Part shown: in pieces, positions 9,002 to 17,648 of the stretch
Layout of the letters: each line of letters starts with the position of its first letter
Numbering within the stretch: the stretch's first letter is position 1
Source of the DNA: Salinarimonas sp046292825
GTDB lineage: Bacteria > Pseudomonadota > Alphaproteobacteria > Rhizobiales > Beijerinckiaceae
NCBI RefSeq assembly: GCF_046292825.1
Contig: NZ_JBKBQG010000002.1
Span: 62,001-126,000 of the forward strand
Reading direction: 5' to 3'
Length of the DNA: 64,000 bases
Program-made: the position numbers and the translations under genes
Notes under the pieces: model-generated
Told to the model about the DNA's origin: nothing
Databases searched by the model: none
The model's input: only the letters and a program-made list of their open reading frames with translations

Positions 9002-9748
9002 ATGAGCGGGGTTCTGGTGATCACCGGCGGCAGCCGCGGCATCGGCGCGGCGACCGCCGAGATGGCGGCGAAGGCGGGCTACGCGGTCGCCTTCAACTAT
9101 GCCGAGAGCGTGGACGCCGCGGATGCGCTCCTCGCGCGCATCCGCGCAGCCGGCGGCCGGGCGATCGCCGTGCGCGGCGACGTCACCGACGAGGGCGCGA
9201 TCGAGGCTCTGTTCGACGAGGCGCAGGCCGCTTTCGGGCCGGTCACCGCCTTGTTCAACAATGCCGGCATCACGGGCCCGATCGGCCGCCTCGCCGATCT
9301 CGACCTGTCCGATCTGCGCCGGGTGATGGAGATCAACGTGATCGGCAGCGTGCTCGCGGCGCGCGCGGCGGTGCGGCGGATGTCGACGGCGCGCGGCGGG
9401 GCTGGCGGGGCGATCGTCAACATGTCCTCTCGCGCCTCCGAGATCGGCGGCGGCGGCGAGTTCGTGCATTACGGCGCCTCGAAGGGGGCGATCGACACGC
9501 TCACGGTGGGGCTCGCGCGCGAGGTCGGCGGCGAGGGCATCCGCGTCAACGCCGTCGCGCCGGGGCTGATCGAGACCGAGATCCACGCCCGCGCCGGCGC
9601 CGGCGACCGCGTCGCGCGGCTGATGCCGGGCGTGCCGATGGGCCGGCCGGGGAAGCCCGAGGAGGTCGCGAGCGTGGTCCTGTGGCTGATGAGCGACGCG
9701 GCGTCCTACGTCACGGGCACGGTGGTGAAGATCGGCGGCGGGCGGTGA
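9002..9748 (+). CDS. SDR-family oxidoreductase
   Basis: NAD(P)-dependent short-chain dehydrogenase/reductase of about 248 residues. Seen: the cofactor motif TGGSRGIG, NNAG, the catalytic serine in NMSSRAS, YGASK (the Tyr-x3-Lys pair) and the C-terminal VTGTVVKIGGG. The start at 9002 follows GGGGGAG; the longer ATG at 8969 lies inside the upstream gene. It is third in the operon after the dehydrogenase and BKACE genes, so it probably acts in the same catabolic route. The substrate cannot be told from motifs. YgfF/glucose-1-dehydrogenase-like names are the likely automatic annotation. Confidence 0.88.
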   Translation: MSGVLVITGGSRGIGAATAEMAAKAGYAVAFNYAESVDAADALLARIRAAGGRAIAVRGDVTDEGAIEALFDEAQAAFGPVTALFNNAGITGPIGRLADLDLSDLRRVMEINVIGSVLAARAAVRRMSTARGGAGGAIVNMSSRASEIGGGGEFVHYGASKGAIDTLTVGLAREVGGEGIRVNAVAPGLIETEIHARAGAGDRVARLMPGVPMGRPGKPEEVASVVLWLMSDAASYVTGTVVKIGGGR

Positions 9749-9766
9749 GGCTGGGCTAGATCCCAG

Positions 9767-9958
9767 GGTGTCATCCCCGGCCGGAGCACGCGCAGCGTGC
9801 GCAGGGGAAGGGGACCCAGCGCAAGAATGTGTGCGCAGCACACTTTCGCGGCGGCGGCGAGCCGCCTATTCGGCGGCACGACAGTGTGCTTCGCACACAT
9901 CTTTCTGCTGGGTCCCCTTTCCCTGCGCGCCTTCGGCGCTCCGGCCGGGGATGACACC
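9767..9958. repeat. Large intergenic inverted repeat (192 bp, stem-loop type)
   Basis: Perfect 21-bp terminal inverted repeat (left arm 9767-9787, right arm 9938-9958; outermost bases GGTGTCATCCCCGGCCGGAG). Nested inner complementarities include GGGGACCCAGC with GCTGGGTCCCC, plus the small hairpins GTGTGCGCAGCACAC and GTGTGCTTCGCACAC. It fills most of the gap between two convergent operons. There is no coding potential and no transposase. It looks like a REP/MITE-like palindromic element and may also terminate transcription from both sides. Confidence 0.85.
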
Positions 9959-9995
9959 GATGGAGCCGCCCGCCGGACAAACCCCGACATGGCGA

Positions 9996-10856
9996 TCACG
10001 CCAGCCAACGCTTCCGGCGCTTGTAGCTCTTCACCTGGCGGAAGGAGCGGCGGTCGGCGCCGGAGACGCCGAGATAGAACTCCTTCACGTCCTCGTTCTC
10101 GCGCAGCATCTTGGCGTCGCCGTCCATCACCACGCGGCCGGTCTCGAGGATGTAGCCGTAGGTGGCGTAGCGCAGCGCCATGTTGGTGTTCTGCTCGGCG
10201 AGGAGGAAGGACACGCCTTCCTTCGAGTTCAGGTTCTGCACGATCTCGAAGATCTCCTCCACGATCTGCGGCGCGAGGCCCATCGAGGGCTCGTCGAGAA
10301 GGATCATCTTCGGTTTGCTCATCAGCGCGCGCCCGACCGCGCACATCTGCTGCTCGCCGCCGGACGTGTAGCCCGCCATCGAGGTGCGGCGCTCCTTGAG
10401 GCGCGGGAAATAGGCGTAGACCTTCTCGAGATCGCGCTTGATCGCGGCCGAGCCGTCGCGGCGGGTGAAGGCGCCGGTGAGGAGGTTCTCCTCGATGGTG
10501 AGGTGGCCGAAGCAGTGGCGGCCCTCGAGCACCTGGATGCAGCCGCGCTTGACGAGCTCGTTGGGCGACAATTTCTCGATGCGGGCGCCGTCGAACTCGA
10601 TCGAACCCTTGGTCACCTCGCCGCGCTCGGCGTGGAGCAGGTTCGAAATGGCCTTGAGCGTGGTCGTCTTGCCGGCGCCGTTGGCGCCGAGGATCGCGAC
10701 GATGCCGCCGCGGGGAACCGAGAGCGAGACGCCCTTCAGGACGAGGATCACGTGGTCGTAGATCACCTCGATATTGTTCACCGACAGGATCGGCGGCGCC
10801 GTCTCCGCGCGCGGGGAGGCGTCGGTCGCGGGGCTCTCGGCGGTCAGGGCGCTCAT
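9996..10856 (-). CDS. Branched-chain amino acid-type ABC transporter ATP-binding protein (LivF-like)
   Basis: ATPase subunit of a Liv-type (HAAT) importer. About 286 residues; Walker A GANGAGKTT, signature-like TSGGEQQM, Walker B MILLDEPSMG and the H-loop-equivalent LAEQN seen in LivF. The basic C-terminal tail (about 25 residues, ending in an Arg/Lys cluster) is longer than in E. coli LivF. The start at 10856 follows an upstream GA-rich stretch; the ORF can be extended but gains only disordered sequence. It is the last gene of the ligase-livG-livH-livM-SBP-livF operon. A strong stem-loop separates it from the substrate-binding protein gene, so it may be expressed at a lower level. The ligand may be an organic acid or aromatic rather than an amino acid. 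Confidence 0.9.
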   Translation of the reverse strand: MSALTAESPATDASPRAETAPPILSVNNIEVIYDHVILVLKGVSLSVPRGGIVAILGANGAGKTTTLKAISNLLHAERGEVTKGSIEFDGARIEKLSPNELVKRGCIQVLEGRHCFGHLTIEENLLTGAFTRRDGSAAIKRDLEKVYAYFPRLKERRTSMAGYTSGGEQQMCAVGRALMSKPKMILLDEPSMGLAPQIVEEIFEIVQNLNSKEGVSFLLAEQNTNMALRYATYGYILETGRVVMDGDAKMLRENEDVKEFYLGVSGADRRSFRQVKSYKRRKRWLA

Positions 10857-10892
10857 CGGATGCTCTCGCTCGTCGGATGTCTGGTGTCGGGG

Positions 10893-10923
10893 CGGCCCCG
10901 CCCGATCGTCTCGGGCGGGGCCG
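10893..10923 (-). terminator. Strong stem-loop between SBP and livF genes
   Basis: Perfect 13-bp inverted repeat (CGGCCCCGCCCGA and its complement) with a 5-nt loop and no U tract. It sits after the substrate-binding-protein stop and before livF. It probably stabilises the SBP end of the mRNA and/or attenuates read-through into livF. Confidence 0.7.
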
Positions 10924-10947
10924 CGTCGTCTCAAGCGAGGACGCGCC

Positions 10948-12273
10948 TCACTCGGGGCAGGCCTCGGTGCGCTCCGGCCAGCCGGTATTGGCGGCGGCGT
11001 AGTTGCGCGCGGCCTCCTCGATCAGCGGACGGACGCGATCGACCATCGGGTCCATCCAGTCCGACCCTTGCGTCCACCGCTCCCCGTCCCACTCGGCGAG
11101 ATACACCTGGTGGTGGCCCGAGTGATCCTCGCAGGAGAGGCTCAGGGGGGCGGCGAAGCCCTCCATGCCCATCTCGGCCAGGCGCTCCTCGGTGATGTTC
11201 ATCGCCTCGAAGCCGAGCCGCACGTCGGCGCCCGTCACCTGGGCGCGGCCGGTGATCTCCTGCGCGGTGCGGATCGCCTCGGCGACGAGCATCGAGTTGT
11301 AGATGCCGCGATTGTAGAGGTTGTCGCCGACGCGCTCGCGCGGGAATTGCGACAGGCCCTTGTCGTGGACATGCGTGATGATGTCCTGGATCACGGGGAA
11401 GTCGGCGCCCGTGCCGTGGAAGTTGAGCGCCTTGTAGCCGCGGGCCTGGGCGCCGCCGGCACGCGCGTCCTCGTCGCCGCCGGCCCACCACACGCCGATC
11501 ATGCGATCGATCGGGAAGCCGGTGCGGATCGCCTCGCGCACCGCGGTGGGGTTCATCGCGCCCCAGCCCTGGAGGTAGATCCAATCGGGGCGGTCGCGGC
11601 GGATGTTGAGCCACACCGAGCCCTGGTTCTGCATGTCCTGCGCGGCGACCGGGTAGAGCCGCAGGCGGAAGCCGTGCTCCTCGGCGAGCGCCTCGAGCAC
11701 CGGGATCGGCTCGCGGCCGTAGGGCGCGTCGAGATGCAGGAGGCCGATGGTCTTGCCCTGCAGGTTCTCGAAGCCGCCTTCCTGCTCGGCGACGTGCTTG
11801 ATGAAGACCGAGGCGCCGTCCCAATAGGTCAGCGGCGGGTTGAAGACCCAGGGGAAGACCCGGCCGTCCGCCGCCGCCGAGAGGCCGTAGGCCATCGACA
11901 GGACGGGGATCTGGTCGACCGCCGCGCGCGGGATCAGCTGCAGCGTGATGCCCGTCGAGTAGGGGTTGACGACGACCGGGTTGCGGCCGCGCACCGCCTC
12001 GTAGCATTCCACGCCGCGGGTCGTGTCGTAGCCCGTCTCGCATTCCTCGATGATCAGACGCACGCCGCCGATGCCGCCGTCGCGCTCGTTGAGCATGCGC
12101 AGATAGTCGTGCATGCCGTCGGCGATCGGGATGCCCGAGCCCGCGAAGGCGCCGGTGCGGTAGGTCAGGAGCGGCACGAAGATGCCCTCCTGGGCGCTCG
12201 CCGGAACGACCGCCGCGCCCGAGGCGAGGACGGCCGCGGCGACGGCGCCGATGGTCCATTTGTGTAGCGACAT
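10948..12273 (-). CDS. ABC transporter substrate-binding protein (periplasmic-binding type 1, LivJ-like)
   Basis: Periplasmic ligand-binding protein of the Liv-type importer. About 441 residues with a Sec signal peptide (hydrophobic stretch after LHKWTIG, cleavage likely after ASAQ). The mature part begins FVPLLTYRTGAFAGSG, typical of type-1 periplasmic binding proteins. The start at 12273 is chosen because the more upstream ATG at 12291 overlaps its own GGGAGGAG Shine-Dalgarno. It is encoded between the livM-like and livF-like genes. A short hairpin (12304-12319) precedes it in the operon. The relatively long chain and the co-encoded acyl-CoA ligase suggest a carboxylic-acid ligand (inference). 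Confidence 0.9.
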   Translation of the reverse strand: MSLHKWTIGAVAAAVLASGAAVVPASAQEGIFVPLLTYRTGAFAGSGIPIADGMHDYLRMLNERDGGIGGVRLIIEECETGYDTTRGVECYEAVRGRNPVVVNPYSTGITLQLIPRAAVDQIPVLSMAYGLSAAADGRVFPWVFNPPLTYWDGASVFIKHVAEQEGGFENLQGKTIGLLHLDAPYGREPIPVLEALAEEHGFRLRLYPVAAQDMQNQGSVWLNIRRDRPDWIYLQGWGAMNPTAVREAIRTGFPIDRMIGVWWAGGDEDARAGGAQARGYKALNFHGTGADFPVIQDIITHVHDKGLSQFPRERVGDNLYNRGIYNSMLVAEAIRTAQEITGRAQVTGADVRLGFEAMNITEERLAEMGMEGFAAPLSLSCEDHSGHHQVYLAEWDGERWTQGSDWMDPMVDRVRPLIEEAARNYAAANTGWPERTEACPE

Positions 12274-12357
12274 CTGTTTGTCTCCTCCCACACTAGAGCA
12301 TTGCGGGCGATTTCGCCCGTTCCCACTCTCCTCCGGTCTCCGTCGCCCGCCCGGTCC

Positions 12358-13443
12358 TCAATAGGGGAACGGCCAGACGCGGAGCTTCTGCTTCGCGATC
12401 TGCCAGAGCCGCGCCAATCCGTGCGGCTCGACGATCAGGAAGAAGATGATCAAGGCGCCGGTGATCATGAAGCGCAGATGCTCGATCGTCGCGGCGCTCA
12501 CCGACAGGCCGAACGGCGCGGCGAGCGCCGGCAGCACGATTCCGAGCCCGATCGGCAGCATGAAGATCAGGGCGGCGCCGAAGAACGATCCGATGATCGA
12601 CCCGAGCCCGCCGATGATGATCATGAACAGGATGAAGAACGATTGGTCGATGTTGAAGACGTTGTACTCGGCGCCGCCGTACCACAGGAAGACCATCATC
12701 GCGCCGGCCACGCCGACGAAATAGGACGACACGGCGAAGGCCAGGAGCTTGGCCTGCAGCATCTTGATGCCGATCAGCTCGGCGGCGATGTCCATGTCGC
12801 GGATCGCCATCCATTGCCGCCCGAGCCGCCCGTGCACGAGGTTCGAGGCGAACCAGGTGAGCACGATAACCAGGGTGAGGACGACGAAATAGCGCGCCTC
12901 CGGCGTCGCCGTCGGGCCGACGATCGGCACGTCGAACAGCGTGCGCCGCGGCGCCTCGATGGCGCCCGAGACGTTGTAATTGTACAGCCACGGCACGCGG
13001 TTGAAGGTCCATTGCAGGAAGAACTGCGCCGCGAGCGTCGCCACCGCGAGGTAGAAGCCCTTGATGCGCAGGGACGGCAGCCCGAAGAACACGCCGATCG
13101 CCGCCGAGAACAGGCCCGAGACGAGGATCCAGACGATGACGTTCACCTCGGGGAAGATCGTCATCAGCTTGTAGCAGGCATAGGCGCCGACCCCCATGAA
13201 GGCGCCCGTGCCGAGCGACAGGAGGCCCGCATAGCCGACGAGGATGTTGAGCCCGATCGCCGCGAGCGAGAAGATCAGGAACGGGATCAGCACCGCGTTC
13301 AGGAGGAAGTTCGAGCCGAAGAAGCCGAACGAATAGGCGATCGCGATGATGATCAGGATGCCGATGCGGTCCTGCTTGAGCGGGAACACCGCCATATCGG
13401 CCTGGTAGCTGGTCTTGTACTGGCCTGCCTCGCGGTAGAGCAC
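12358..13443 (-). CDS. Branched-chain amino acid-type ABC transporter permease (LivM-like)
   Basis: Inner-membrane permease subunit, 361 residues with about nine or ten hydrophobic segments. The family hallmark GYAGLLSLGTGAFMGVGAYA is present, as is the EAA-like loop DMDIAAELIGI followed by LLAFAVSSYFVGVAGAM. The polar N-terminus of about 28 residues is common in the alphaproteobacterial versions. It lies between the LivH-like and SBP genes, all on the minus strand, and would pair with LivH to form the channel. Confidence 0.92.
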   Translation of the reverse strand: MLYREAGQYKTSYQADMAVFPLKQDRIGILIIIAIAYSFGFFGSNFLLNAVLIPFLIFSLAAIGLNILVGYAGLLSLGTGAFMGVGAYACYKLMTIFPEVNVIVWILVSGLFSAAIGVFFGLPSLRIKGFYLAVATLAAQFFLQWTFNRVPWLYNYNVSGAIEAPRRTLFDVPIVGPTATPEARYFVVLTLVIVLTWFASNLVHGRLGRQWMAIRDMDIAAELIGIKMLQAKLLAFAVSSYFVGVAGAMMVFLWYGGAEYNVFNIDQSFFILFMIIIGGLGSIIGSFFGAALIFMLPIGLGIVLPALAAPFGLSVSAATIEHLRFMITGALIIFFLIVEPHGLARLWQIAKQKLRVWPFPY

Positions 13444-13497
13444 GGTCTGATCCTCTCGAAGGGGGGCGCTTCTCGGTCTCGGGGGCGGGGCTCGTCG

Positions 13498-14454
13498 CTA
13501 GACGCGCTCGATGATCTTCTCGCCAAACAGGCCCTGGGGCCGGAACAGGAGGAAGATCAGCGCGATGACGTAGGCGAACCAGGTCTCGATGCCGCCGCCG
13601 AGGATCGGACCCCAATAGAACTCGCCGAGCTTCTCGCCGATGCCGATGATCAGCCCGCCGACGATGGCGCCCGGGATCGAGGTGAAGCCGCCGAGGATGA
13701 GCACCGGCAGGGCTTTCAGCGCGATGATCTGGAGCGCGAAGGACACGTCCGAGCGCGCGCCCCACATGATGCCGGTCACGAGCGCGACGATGCCCGCCGC
13801 GAACCAGACGATCACCCAGATCTGGTTGAGCGAGATGCCGACCGAGAGCGCCGCCTTGTGGCTGTCGGCGACCGCGCGCAGCGCCCGCCCGATGCGCGTC
13901 TTCGAGAAGAAGATCGCGAGCGTTCCGATCATCACCGAGGCGATGATCGCGGCGGCGATGTCGATGTGCTGGATGCGCACGAATCCGCCGGCGAGATCGA
14001 AATTCGTCGCGCCCTCGGGCAGCATCAATTCGCGCGTGATCATCACCTTGGGCGCGCCGCCGAAGATGAGCTCGCCGAAGCCGATGAGGAAATAGGTCAG
14101 CCCGAAGGTCGCCATGAACAGGATGATGTCGGGCTGGTTGACGAGCGGGCGCAGCACGATCCGCTCGACGGCGACCGCGAGCGCGAACATCACCGCGATC
14201 GCCATCGCGAGCGCGAGGATCGCCGGCACGCCGCGCGAATGCAGGCCGACGAGCGTGAGCGCGGCGAACACCACCATGATGCCCTGCGCGAAGTTGAACA
14301 CGCCCGACGCCTTGAAGATCAGGACGAAGCCGAGCGCGATCAGCGCGTAGAGGATGCCGGTGACGAACCCCTCCCAGAGCGTCTGGACGAGGAGGTCCGG
14401 CGCGTCCGCCATGAAGACGAAGGGCGAGACGAAAACTTCGTAGAACACGTCCAT
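13498..14454 (-). CDS. Branched-chain amino acid-type ABC transporter permease (LivH-like)
   Basis: Second inner-membrane permease, 318 residues. LivH-type features are VLIFKASGVFNFAQGIMVVF near residues 45-65, a RALRAVADSHKAALSVGI cytoplasmic loop, and GGFTSIPGAIVGGLIIGIGE near the C-terminus. It sits downstream of the livG-like ATPase gene with about 15 bases between them. It forms the heterodimeric pore with the LivM-like protein. Confidence 0.92.
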   Translation of the reverse strand: MDVFYEVFVSPFVFMADAPDLLVQTLWEGFVTGILYALIALGFVLIFKASGVFNFAQGIMVVFAALTLVGLHSRGVPAILALAMAIAVMFALAVAVERIVLRPLVNQPDIILFMATFGLTYFLIGFGELIFGGAPKVMITRELMLPEGATNFDLAGGFVRIQHIDIAAAIIASVMIGTLAIFFSKTRIGRALRAVADSHKAALSVGISLNQIWVIVWFAAGIVALVTGIMWGARSDVSFALQIIALKALPVLILGGFTSIPGAIVGGLIIGIGEKLGEFYWGPILGGGIETWFAYVIALIFLLFRPQGLFGEKIIERV

Positions 14455-14469
14455 GTCGCATTCGCCTCG

Positions 14470-15342
14470 TCAGTGCGGCACGCCGAGATAGGCGTCGATG
14501 ACCTTCTGGTCGCGTTTGACTTCGTCGGGGGTGCCGTCGGCGATCTTGCGCCCGTATTCGAGCACGACGACGCGGTCGGAGAGGTCCATGACGACGCCCA
14601 TGTCGTGCTCGATGAGCGCGATCGTGGTGCCGAATTCCTGGTTCACGTCGAGGATGAAGCGGCTCATGTCCTCCTTCTCCTCGAGGTTCATGCCCGCCAT
14701 CGGCTCGTCGAGGAGCAGGAGCTCGGGCTCCATCGCGAGCGCGCGGCCGAGCTCGACGCGCTTCTGCAGGCCGTAGGGCAGCTTGCCGACCGGCGTCTTG
14801 CGGATGTGCTGGATCTGCAGGAAGTCGATGATGTCCTCGACCTTCTTGCGGTGCTCGACCTCTTCGTTCATCGCCGGGCCGTAGCGCAGGAGCTGCCAGA
14901 AGAAGTTCGACCTCATCATCAGCGAGCGGCCGGTCATGATGTTGTCGAGCGTCGACATGCCCTTGAAGAGCGCGACGTTCTGGAAGGTGCGCGCGATGCC
15001 GCCCGCCGCGGCCTCGTGCGGGCGCATCTTGCGCCGCGTCTCGCCCTTGAAGGTGATGCGCCCCTTGGTCGGGTGGTAGAAGCCGTTGATGCAATTGAGC
15101 ATCGACGTCTTGCCGGCGCCGTTCGGGCCGATGATCGCGCGGATCTCGCCCTTGCGGATGTCGAAGGAGACGTCGGTCAGCGCCTTCACGCCGCCGAATT
15201 GCAGCGAGACCTCCTCGGCGGCGAGCAGGACCTCGCCGCCGCGCGTCGCGCGCTGGGGCTCGGCGCTCGCGGCCGATCGCGGCTCGGCGGCGGCGGCCGG
15301 CGCCGGCGCGGCGGCGAAGCTGTGGGCGGTCTCGGCGCTCAT
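14470..15342 (-). CDS. Branched-chain amino acid-type ABC transporter ATP-binding protein (LivG-like)
   Basis: ATPase subunit, about 290 residues. Walker A is GPNGAGKTS, the Walker B region LLLLDEPMAGMN, and the H-loop ALIEHDMGVVMDLSD, the usual LivG pattern. The N-terminal 40 residues are an Ala/Pro/Glu-rich extension not needed for the fold. The start codon overlaps the stop of the upstream acyl-CoA ligase (ATGA), showing translational coupling between ligase and importer. Confidence 0.92.
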   Translation of the reverse strand: MSAETAHSFAAAPAPAAAAEPRSAASAEPQRATRGGEVLLAAEEVSLQFGGVKALTDVSFDIRKGEIRAIIGPNGAGKTSMLNCINGFYHPTKGRITFKGETRRKMRPHEAAAGGIARTFQNVALFKGMSTLDNIMTGRSLMMRSNFFWQLLRYGPAMNEEVEHRKKVEDIIDFLQIQHIRKTPVGKLPYGLQKRVELGRALAMEPELLLLDEPMAGMNLEEKEDMSRFILDVNQEFGTTIALIEHDMGVVMDLSDRVVVLEYGRKIADGTPDEVKRDQKVIDAYLGVPH

Positions 15343-17315
15343 GCGGCCTTCTCCATCGCGGGCGCCTTGGCGCCGTAGGTCTGCATGTCGCGGATCTTGA
15401 CGCGCGCGGCGATGACGCCCTTGCGCCCGTCCTCGAAGGTCACCTCGGTGCGGATGTCGGCTTCCGACGAGCCGTCGTAGAGCGCGTCGACGAGCGGCTG
15501 GTAGCGCTCGGCGATGAAGCCGCGGCGCACCTTCTGAGTGCGGGTGAGCTCGCCGTCGTCCGCGTCGAGCTCCTTGTGCAGGATGAGGAAACGCTTGATC
15601 TGCGCCCCCGCCATGCGCGGCTCGGCGGCGAGCGAGCGGTTCACCTCGTCGACGTGCTTGGCGATCATCTCGTAGACCTGCGGGTTCTGCGCCAGTTCCT
15701 GATAGGAGGCGTAGATGACGTTGTTGCGCTCGGCCCAATTGCCGACCGCGGTCAGGTCGATATTGACGAACACCGTCACGTAGTCGCGCGCATGGCCGAA
15801 GGCGACGGCTTCCTTGATGTTCGGGTAGAACTTGAGCTTGTTCTCGACGTATTTCGGCGGGAACAGCGAGCCGTCGTTCAGCTTGCCGACGTCCTTGGCG
15901 CGGTCGATGATCTTCAGATGCCCGTTGGCGTCGAAGAAGCCGGCATCGCCCGAGCGGACGAAGCCGTCCGGCGTCTTGGTCTCGGCGGTCTTCTCGGGGT
16001 CCTTGTAATAGGCCTGGAAGACGCCCGGCGAGCGGAACAGCACCTCGCCATTGTCGTCGATCTTGATCTCGACCCCCGGCACCGGCCGCCCGACCGTGTC
16101 GGCGTGGATCTCGCCGTCGGGCTGCATGGTGACGTAGACGGAGGCCTCCGTCTGGCCGTAGAGCTGCTTGAGATTGACGCCGATCGAGCGGTAGAAGCGG
16201 AAGATCTCCGGCCCGATCGCCTCCCCCGCCGTGTAGCCCACCTTGATGTCGGTCAGTCCGAAGCGGTTGCGCAGCGGCCCGTAGACCATCACGTCGCCGA
16301 GCCGGTAGAGGATCCGGTCGAGGAGGCCCACGGGCTCCTTGTTGAGGATCTTCTCGCCGACCTTTCCGGCATGGTCGATGAAATACCTGAACATCGCCCG
16401 CTTGAGCCGGCCCGCATCCTCCATGCGCACCATGGTCAACGTGAGCATGTTCTCGAAGACGCGCGGCGGCGCGAAGGCGTAGGTGGTGCCGATCTCGCGG
16501 CGATCCTCCACCACGGTCTCGGGGCTCTCGGGGCAATTGACGCAGAGCCCCGCGAGGATCGCCTGAGCGTAGGAGAAGATGTGGTCGCCGACCCAGGCGA
16601 GCGGCAGATAGGCGATGATCTCGTCCGTCTCGTCGAGCCGGTCGAAATCGCAGCCCATCTTGGCCGCGGCGAGCACGTTCTCGAAGGTGAGCATCACGCC
16701 CTTCGGCCGCCCCGTCGTCCCGGACGTGTAGAGGATGATCGCGAGATCCTCGGGCTTGGCGTCGGCGAGCGAGCGGCCGATGAGCGCGGCGAGATCTTTG
16801 TCCGCGTCGAGGCGCCGGCGCCCCTCCGCGATGAAGGCCGCGAGCGGGTGGAGGCGCGTATGGTCGTAATCGCGCAGGCCCCGCTCTTCGTCATAGAGAA
16901 TGTGCGACAGGCTCGGCACCCGATCGGAGATCGACAGGAGCTTGTCCACCTGCTCCTGGTCCTCGACGACCGCGAGCACGACTTCCGCATGGGAGAGGAC
17001 GTAGGCCATCTCCTCGGCGACCGAATCGGCATAGACCGGGATCGGGACCGCGCCGAGCCATTGCGCCGCCGCCATCGCCCAATAGAGCTTCGGCCGGTTC
17101 GAGCCGACGATGGCGATCTTGTCGCCGCGGCGCACGCCAAGCCCGTGCAGGCCGGCCGCGAAGCCGCGCACGGCCTCGTGCACCTCGGCCCAGGTCCAGG
17201 ACTGCCAAATGCCGAGATCCTTGTGGCGGAATGCGGTGCGGCCCGGGCGGATGCGCGCGTTGCGCGCGATCAGCTTCGGAAACGTGTCCTCGTTCGCGGC
17301 GGCAGCCGTCGTCAA
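15339..17315 (-). CDS. AMP-dependent long-chain acyl-CoA synthetase-like ligase
   Basis: Adenylate-forming enzyme that would activate an imported carboxylic acid to its CoA thioester. 658 residues. Seen: the P-loop-like YTSGTTGRPKGVMLT, the A5-type YGQTEASVYVT, SGDAGFFDANGHLKIIDR, and the C-terminal lysine region ELTRTQKVRRGF. Length and the FACS-like architecture fit the long-chain/"AMP-binding" group found at the head of Liv-type operons in many alphaproteobacteria. It is the first gene of the operon and overlaps livG by four bases, so substrate uptake and activation are coupled. Fatty acids are the default substrate; aromatic or phenylalkanoic acids are a reasonable alternative. Confidence 0.9.
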   Translation of the reverse strand: MTTAAAANEDTFPKLIARNARIRPGRTAFRHKDLGIWQSWTWAEVHEAVRGFAAGLHGLGVRRGDKIAIVGSNRPKLYWAMAAAQWLGAVPIPVYADSVAEEMAYVLSHAEVVLAVVEDQEQVDKLLSISDRVPSLSHILYDEERGLRDYDHTRLHPLAAFIAEGRRRLDADKDLAALIGRSLADAKPEDLAIILYTSGTTGRPKGVMLTFENVLAAAKMGCDFDRLDETDEIIAYLPLAWVGDHIFSYAQAILAGLCVNCPESPETVVEDRREIGTTYAFAPPRVFENMLTLTMVRMEDAGRLKRAMFRYFIDHAGKVGEKILNKEPVGLLDRILYRLGDVMVYGPLRNRFGLTDIKVGYTAGEAIGPEIFRFYRSIGVNLKQLYGQTEASVYVTMQPDGEIHADTVGRPVPGVEIKIDDNGEVLFRSPGVFQAYYKDPEKTAETKTPDGFVRSGDAGFFDANGHLKIIDRAKDVGKLNDGSLFPPKYVENKLKFYPNIKEAVAFGHARDYVTVFVNIDLTAVGNWAERNNVIYASYQELAQNPQVYEMIAKHVDEVNRSLAAEPRMAGAQIKRFLILHKELDADDGELTRTQKVRRGFIAERYQPLVDALYDGSSEADIRTEVTFEDGRKGVIAARVKIRDMQTYGAKAPAMEKAA

Positions 17316-17648
17316 GGCGTTCTCCTCCCTGTGGCGCCCGGCCGCACGCGCGAGGCGGACGGCACGGGTTCGGCGTTCCTCTCCGGAAGCGCGGATTTTT
17401 CCGCGTTCTTTCCGTTCTTTTTGCGCGCTCCGATCCCTCTCGGGGGTGGTCGGCGCCCGCTTGCGCCTATTTGTACCGAGTGCGGCGCCGCAAACAAGAC
17501 CCTACTTTCTGAGTAAAGCCCCTCCCCGGCGCGGGTCGGGAGGCGGCGTTCGCGGGTTCGTCGGCGCCGACGGCGGTTGCCAAGCGAGCGGGGCTTCTCC
17601 AGACTTCCGCGGAACGGCTGCGAGCTCGTGCGGGCGAGAGGAGACACG
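17316..17648. promoter_or_regulatory. Divergent intergenic region, ligase operon / HWE kinase
   Basis: A 333-bp noncoding region between divergent genes. It must contain promoters for both. The plus-strand gene has AGAGGAG five or six bases before its GTG start at 17649. No clear operator, repeat or RNA element was seen. Confidence 0.4.

Noticed and set aside
12301..15378. Plus-strand open frame of over 1000 codons opposite the Liv permease and ATPase genes
   Set aside because: It mirrors well-supported membrane and ATPase genes on the minus strand. Its product is a low-complexity Arg/Glu/Asp/His string with no motif, a by-product of high GC.
15576..17516. Long plus-strand frame opposite the acyl-CoA ligase gene
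   Set aside because: The minus-strand ligase has all family motifs; the plus-strand product is compositionally biased and lacks any.
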